From an uncultured Chloroflexota bacterium (lineage in GTDB: Bacteria; Chloroflexota; Limnocylindria; Limnocylindrales; Limnocylindraceae), in the NCBI GenBank assembly GCA_937864085.1, contig CALMIH010000042.1, forward strand, positions 1 through 5,198: 5,198 nucleotides of DNA, written 5' to 3'. The position numbers and the translations under genes were made by a program. A model generated the notes under the pieces. That model worked only from the letters and a program-made list of their open reading frames with translations, was not told the origin of the DNA and did no database searches. Every line of letters starts with the position of its first letter. The stretch's first letter is position 1. Positions 1-5,198 of this stretch are shown here, piece by piece.

Positions 1-368
1 CACGCAACCGAACTAGTGCTGCTCCAGAGGATCTATTCAAGATTGATGAGGATGCGGCAAAGTCTGGCTTCACTCCAGACGCGCTTCGGGTGGCCCTCCC
101 AGAGATCGCCGCCATCATTAGCGGAGCGCCGCTGACCATTGAGGGGCTGCTCACCGTTGGACGCCTCACGAGCGACTCCGCCGAGGCACAGAGCACCTTC
201 TCCTCCTTCATCGCTTTCTCACACAGCCTTCGCGCGGCGGCCTCGGCTCAGGGGCTTCAGATCGGGCCGCTCATCTCCGCGGGGATGAGTGGCGACTTTG
301 AACTCGCAATCGAGGAAGGGGCGACGCAGGTGCGCCTTGGCAGCACGCTCTTCGGGGCGCGCGGGTAG
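1..368 (+). CDS. yggS: YggS/YlmE-family PLP-binding protein (PLP homeostasis protein), C-terminal part
   Basis: The reading frame is open from base 3 to the TAG at 366-368, giving 121 visible residues. The family is usually about 220-230 aa, so roughly the N-terminal half, including the lysine that binds pyridoxal phosphate, lies before the window. The visible part has the family's KSGFTPD stretch (the usual K-S/A-G-F after the second barrel strand), then EGLLTVGRL. It ends with a strongly conserved block, GMSGDFELAIEEGATQVRLG followed by STLFGARG, which forms the phosphate-binding end of the alanine-racemase-like TIM barrel. The family is known to bind PLP and to influence vitamin B6 and amino-acid homeostasis without clear catalysis; the protein is cytosolic. 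The usual SMGMS is SAGMS here. The first 15 or so codons match the family less well. yggT follows at once, as in many division clusters. The family assignment is firm; the exact physiological role is not. Confidence 0.93.
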   Translation, partial: RNRTSAAPEDLFKIDEDAAKSGFTPDALRVALPEIAAIISGAPLTIEGLLTVGRLTSDSAEAQSTFSSFIAFSHSLRAAASAQGLQIGPLISAGMSGDFELAIEEGATQVRLGSTLFGARG

Positions 369-377
369 GCTTTCGCC

Positions 378-620
378 ATGGGATTTACGCCGCAACTCGC
401 CGCAGACTTAGTCCTCCAGACGCTCTGGTTCGTTGTCCTCGGACGCGTCCTGATCTCGTGGGTAGATCCGGCGGGGAGTGGTCGGATCGCGCGGCTCCTG
501 ATTGAGTTGAGTGAACCGATCCTTGGGCCAGTACGGCGGGTCCTCCCCGCGATAGGTGGCCTCGACTTGTCGCCACTCTTGGTGATGGTGCTACTGCAGT
601 TTCTACGCGGCCTTCTCTGA
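378..620 (+). CDS. YggT family small membrane protein
   Basis: This 80-residue protein has the layout of a single YggT domain. A first hydrophobic helix spans about residues 8-29 and ends in ISWVDP. A short amphipathic linker follows, with the family signature LSEPILGPVRRVLPAIGG at about 44-61. A second helix, entered through LDLSP, spans about 63-80. The family consists of small inner-membrane proteins linked to cell division, osmotic tolerance or, in chloroplasts, nucleoid and thylakoid organisation; the biochemical role is unknown. The ATG is 9 nt after the yggS stop in the same frame. No convincing Shine-Dalgarno precedes it (GGGTAG at 363-368 at best), so translation probably depends on coupling to yggS. 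There is no alternative start between the TAG and this ATG. The protein is at the short end of the family and stops directly after the second helix. Confidence 0.9.
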   Translation: MGFTPQLAADLVLQTLWFVVLGRVLISWVDPAGSGRIARLLIELSEPILGPVRRVLPAIGGLDLSPLLVMVLLQFLRGLL

Positions 621-646
621 TTCCACGAAGGGGATCAGGAGTCGTC

Positions 647-652
647 TAGAAT
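647..652 (+). promoter_or_regulatory. Possible -10 box for the tRNA-Val gene
   Basis: TAGAAT matches the bacterial -10 consensus at five of six positions and ends 9 nt before the first base of the tRNA, a sensible distance for transcription starting at or just before the mature 5' end. A -35 element is not clear: TTCCAC at 621-626 is a poor match and would give a 20-bp spacer. The tRNA could also be co-transcribed from the yggS-yggT operon. Confidence 0.4.
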
Positions 653-661
653 CCGCTCTTC

Positions 662-738
<77 letters not shown>

Positions 739-745
739 TGCGCGG

Positions 746-3427
<2,682 letters not shown>

Positions 3428-3430
3428 CGC

Positions 3431-3438
3431 ACCTCCTT
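3431..3438 (-). promoter_or_regulatory. Shine-Dalgarno site of acnA
   Basis: On the minus strand this reads AAGGAGGT, a full match to the 16S rRNA 3' tail. It ends 3 nt before the GTG at 3427-3425 (4 nt if only AAGGAGG pairs), which is tight. A second in-frame GTG at codon 4 (3418-3416) would be 12 nt away. I chose the first because its N-terminus fits the family better, but initiation at codon 4 cannot be excluded. Confidence 0.8.
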
Positions 3439-3541
3439 GTCGGCTGCCACTCCACGTGCGGGGAGCCTCACGTCGTAGCGTAGCGTGCGCACCCTCTCAG
3501 CGCCCTCGCCCTGACGGGGCTACCATTCTCCTAATGAGAGG

Positions 3542-3568
3542 CGCCTACGGGTGCCTGACACGTAGGCG
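3542..3568 (+). repeat. Perfect 8-bp inverted repeat upstream of the Nudix ribosome-binding site
   Basis: CGCCTACG (3542-3549) is the exact reverse complement of CGTAGGCG (3561-3568), with an 11-nt spacer. The right arm ends 4 nt before the GAGGAG Shine-Dalgarno. As RNA it would form a GC-rich 8-bp stem in the leader of the Nudix-gcvT message; as DNA it could be a dyad operator. There is no T-run, so it is not an obvious intrinsic terminator. The left arm overlaps the palindrome AGGCGCCT at 3539-3546. The symmetry is seen directly; any function is inferred. Confidence 0.6.
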
Positions 3569-3572
3569 ATGT

Positions 3573-3578
3573 GAGGAG
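3573..3578 (+). promoter_or_regulatory. Shine-Dalgarno site of the Nudix gene
   Basis: GAGGAG lies 5 nt before the ATG at 3584. This decides between that ATG and an overlapping out-of-frame ATG at 3580, which would be only 1 nt from the site. Confidence 0.75.
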
Positions 3579-3583
3579 CATGT

Positions 3584-4021
3584 ATGGCACTCAACAAGCG
3601 CATAGCCGTCTCCGCAGGAGGACTCGTCATCCGCGCTGTGGGCGGGCAGGCAGAGATTGTTGTTGGGCGCCGAAAGCGCGAGCGCGACGGCTACGTCTGG
3701 TCGCTTCCGAAGGGGACGCCCGAAGAGGGGGAGACCCGCGAGGAGACGGCGCTCCGTGAAGTTCGCGAGGAGTCGGGACTCGAGGTGCGCATCCTCTCCT
3801 ACTTTGACGCCATCTCCTACTCCTTTGTTCGCACCGGCGAGCGGATTGAGAAGACGGTGTACTACTACATCATGGAGGCGATCGGCGGCAGCTTTGAACA
3901 GTACGACAAGGAGTTTGACGAGTTGCGCTGGGTGCGGATGGACGAAGCGGTTCGCCTGCTCGACTTCCAGACGGAGAGTGGACTTGTCCAGCGTGCCTAC
4001 GACGCGCTCACGCGCGACTGA
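3584..4021 (+). CDS. Nudix hydrolase, MutT/Ap6A-hydrolase-like
   Basis: This 145-residue protein is a single Nudix domain. The Nudix box at 44-66 fits G-x5-E-x7-R-E-U-x-E-E-x-G-U exactly: G44, E50, R58, E59, E62, E63, G65 and L66. The glutamates bind the divalent metal that drives hydrolysis of a nucleoside diphosphate linked to another group. The preceding YVWSLPKG (37-44) is typical of the subgroup containing diadenosine polyphosphate hydrolases and mycobacterial MutT-like enzymes, rather than RppH (usually with a QG before the box). After the box, KTVYYYIMEA (90-99) and ELRWVRMDEA (113-122) are the usual closing strand and helix. The substrate cannot be told from sequence: dinucleoside polyphosphates, oxidised nucleotides and ADP-ribose are all possible. 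The ATG is chosen for its GAGGAG site. Its TGA overlaps the gcvT start by one base, so the two are co-transcribed and probably translationally coupled. Confidence 0.93.
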   Translation: MALNKRIAVSAGGLVIRAVGGQAEIVVGRRKRERDGYVWSLPKGTPEEGETREETALREVREESGLEVRILSYFDAISYSFVRTGERIEKTVYYYIMEAIGGSFEQYDKEFDELRWVRMDEAVRLLDFQTESGLVQRAYDALTRD

Positions 4022-5198
4022 TGCAGCGCACGGCGCTCTACGAAGAGCACCTGACACTCGGCGCGCGGATGGTTGATTTTGCCGGCTGGGAGATGCCCGT
4101 CCAGTACGCGGGTGTCATTGAAGAGCATCGCGCCGTCCGCACGGGCGCAGGGCTCTTCGATCTTGGCCATATGGGTGAGATCCGCGTGAGTGGCCCTGAT
4201 GCAGGTGCAGCGCTTGATTACGCGCTCATCTCCACCCCCTCTGCGCTTGTGATCGGACGGGCGCAGTACAGCATGATCGTCAACGAGGGGGGCGGGATCC
4301 TCGACGATCTTGTGGTCTATCGCATCGCCGATGCAGAGTGGCTCGTTGTTGCTAACGCATCGAACAGAACGGTCGTGGCTGCGACACTTCGTGAGCGCGT
4401 CGGTGGATCGGCAACTGTCGTGGATGAGAGTGATGACACCTCAATGATCGCCATTCAAGGGGTGACGAGCGCCGAAGTACTAGGTTCACTCATCGTAGAA
4501 CAGGAGCGTTCGGCGTTTCACGCCCTGCGGAACTACTCGGCCGCCACCATGCATCTTGAAGCTGCCGGCGTGGTGATCACCGCCCTTGCTGCACGCACGG
4601 GATACACCGGCGAAGTTGGGTATGAGCTGTACGTTGAGAGCGCCCACGCAGTTGCGCTTTGGCGTGCACTTTTGGCTGCAGGTTCAACGATCTCGCACGG
4701 CACCCCGTTCCAGCCGATCGGGCTCGGCGCGCGCGACACACTGCGACTTGAAGCTGGGATGCCACTCTACGGGAACGAGTTGCGCGAAGGGCTCACGCCA
4801 TTTGATGTTGGCCTTGGCAGGGTCGTGAAGCTGGATAAGCCGAACGGCTTTGTTGGCAGCGAGGCGCTGCTCGCACGCTCAACGCGTGGTGAGCGGTTCG
4901 GTCGCGCACTCGTCGGCCTACGCGTGACCGGTCGTGGGATCGCGCGGCACGGCTACGAAGTGCGTCGGCCAGGCGGCGCGACGATCGGCCTCATCACCTC
5001 TGGGACACACTCGCCGAGCCTTGGCTATCCGATCGCACTCGCCGATCTTGATGCGGAGGCGGCCCCATTTACGCCTGGTGAGCCGCTTGAGGTGCTCATT
5101 CGTGGGGAGGGCGTGGCTGCCGAGGTGACTGGCGTACCATTTATCCCGAAGCGATCAACAGAGGGACGGGCGCAGGGTGCGCATCAGCAAGGGAGTTG
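4021..5198 (+). CDS. gcvT: Aminomethyltransferase (glycine cleavage system T-protein), 3' end at the window edge
   Basis: The frame is open from the ATG at 4021 to the window end (392 codons plus TG). T-protein takes the aminomethyl group from lipoyl-GcvH, passes the methylene to tetrahydrofolate and releases ammonia. Family features in order: the N-terminal VDFAGWEMPVQY (18-29) with IEEHRAVRTGAGLFDLGHMG (33-52); QYSMIVNEGGGILDDLVVYR (82-101) with the conserved folate-site aspartate at 95/96; ARTGYTGEVGYELYV (191-205); GLGARDTLRLEAGMPLYGNE (234-253); and the C-terminal barrel with SGTHSPSLGYPIALA (327-341). SGTHSPSLG differs from the common SGTFSPTLG, and FDLGHMG from FDVSHMG. The folate and domain motifs favour GcvT over YgfZ. 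The protein normally ends near the position of PFIPKR (373-378), so the last 14 or so codons are a short tail, and the terminal TG is probably the start of TGA. No Shine-Dalgarno precedes the ATG; initiation probably follows termination of the Nudix gene. Confidence 0.96.
   Translation, partial: MQRTALYEEHLTLGARMVDFAGWEMPVQYAGVIEEHRAVRTGAGLFDLGHMGEIRVSGPDAGAALDYALISTPSALVIGRAQYSMIVNEGGGILDDLVVYRIADAEWLVVANASNRTVVAATLRERVGGSATVVDESDDTSMIAIQGVTSAEVLGSLIVEQERSAFHALRNYSAATMHLEAAGVVITALAARTGYTGEVGYELYVESAHAVALWRALLAAGSTISHGTPFQPIGLGARDTLRLEAGMPLYGNELREGLTPFDVGLGRVVKLDKPNGFVGSEALLARSTRGERFGRALVGLRVTGRGIARHGYEVRRPGGATIGLITSGTHSPSLGYPIALADLDAEAAPFTPGEPLEVLIRGEGVAAEVTGVPFIPKRSTEGRAQGAHQQGS
5189..5195 (+). 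promoter_or_regulatory. Probable Shine-Dalgarno of the gene after gcvT
   Basis: AAGGGAG sits at the very end of the window inside the last gcvT codons, at the distance expected for a start codon at about 5200-5206. It suggests a tightly packed next gene; glycine-cleavage operons often place gcvH here. The start itself is outside the window. Confidence 0.45.

Larger units (their letters stand above)
3428..3583. promoter_or_regulatory. Divergent intergenic region between acnA and the Nudix-gcvT operon
   Basis: Both flanking genes are transcribed outward, so these 156 bases must hold the promoters of both unless they lie inside a gene. On the plus strand TACCAT (3521-3526) is a weak -10 candidate for the Nudix gene with no good -35. 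On the minus strand TACGCT (3482-3477) is the best but poor candidate for acnA. Short symmetric elements include CACGTG at 3453-3458, the 8-bp palindrome AGGCGCCT at 3539-3546, and the separate inverted repeat at 3542-3568. I cannot name a regulator. Confidence 0.5.

Noticed and set aside
1..60. Possible frameshift near the start: frame 1 briefly reads ELVLLQ, which resembles the expected YggS strand before the KSGF motif
   Set aside because: Frame 3 is open to the edge and gives LFKIDEDAAKSGF, which itself fits the family. The spacing from the frame-1 match to KSGF is too long by several residues, so coincidence is more likely. The bases before the window would settle it.
611..631. CCTTC/GAAGG inverted repeat at the end of yggT as a terminator
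   Set aside because: The stem is only 5 bp with an 11-nt loop and no T-run, and it lies partly in coding sequence.
3475..3486. GTAGC tandem micro-repeat in the divergent region
   Set aside because: Two copies of five bases are expected by chance in GC-rich sequence, and no conserved function is suggested.
3428..3583. A glycine riboswitch upstream of the Nudix-gcvT operon
   Set aside because: The 156-nt gap also holds the acnA start region, and I could not find the paired aptamer cores or a following expression-platform hairpin. A covariance-model search would be decisive.
3545..4057. A 170-codon minus-strand frame opposite the Nudix gene
   Set aside because: The plus strand encodes a perfect Nudix box with its own ribosome-binding site, and the antisense product shows no recognisable domain.

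Overview
This is ordinary bacterial chromosome with housekeeping genes only. GC is fairly high (roughly 60% by eye), non-coding gaps are short, and one start is GTG. I see no mobile element, CRISPR array, phage gene, toxin-antitoxin pair or defence system, and I did not find a new system. The lineage cannot be fixed from the sequence. The yggS-yggT pair is typical of the cell-division neighbourhood of Gram-positive-type and related bacteria, and the tRNA gene encodes its own CCA. With the GC and compact layout, this would fit a streamlined Chloroflexota or Actinomycetota genome, but that is a guess.

Layout from left to right: (1) 3-368 (+), the C-terminal part of a YggS/YlmE-type PLP-binding protein, cut by the window edge. 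(2) 378-620 (+), a small two-helix YggT-family membrane protein, in the same frame as yggS and 9 nt after its stop. (3) 662-738 (+), tRNA-Val(CAC) with encoded CCA, preceded by a possible -10 box. (4) 746-3427 (-), a complete AcnA-type aconitate hydratase of 893 aa that converges on the tRNA with a 7-nt gap. (5) 3428-3583, a 156-nt divergent intergenic region holding the acnA Shine-Dalgarno site, a perfect 8-bp inverted repeat and the ribosome-binding site of the next gene. (6) 3584-4021 (+), a Nudix hydrolase with a perfect Nudix box. (7) 4021-5198 (+), gcvT, the aminomethyltransferase (T-protein) of the glycine cleavage system. It overlaps the Nudix stop by one base and stays open to the window end, where its stop codon and the ribosome-binding site of another gene appear to lie.

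How the genes relate: yggS and yggT are probably co-transcribed (PLP homeostasis and envelope/division). AcnA serves the TCA cycle. The Nudix-gcvT pair starts a second operon on the other side of the divergent region and probably continues into gcvH or other glycine-cleavage genes. The parts most worth a second look are the leader inverted repeat before the Nudix gene, the TGATG coupling of Nudix to gcvT, and the tight tRNA/acnA convergence.
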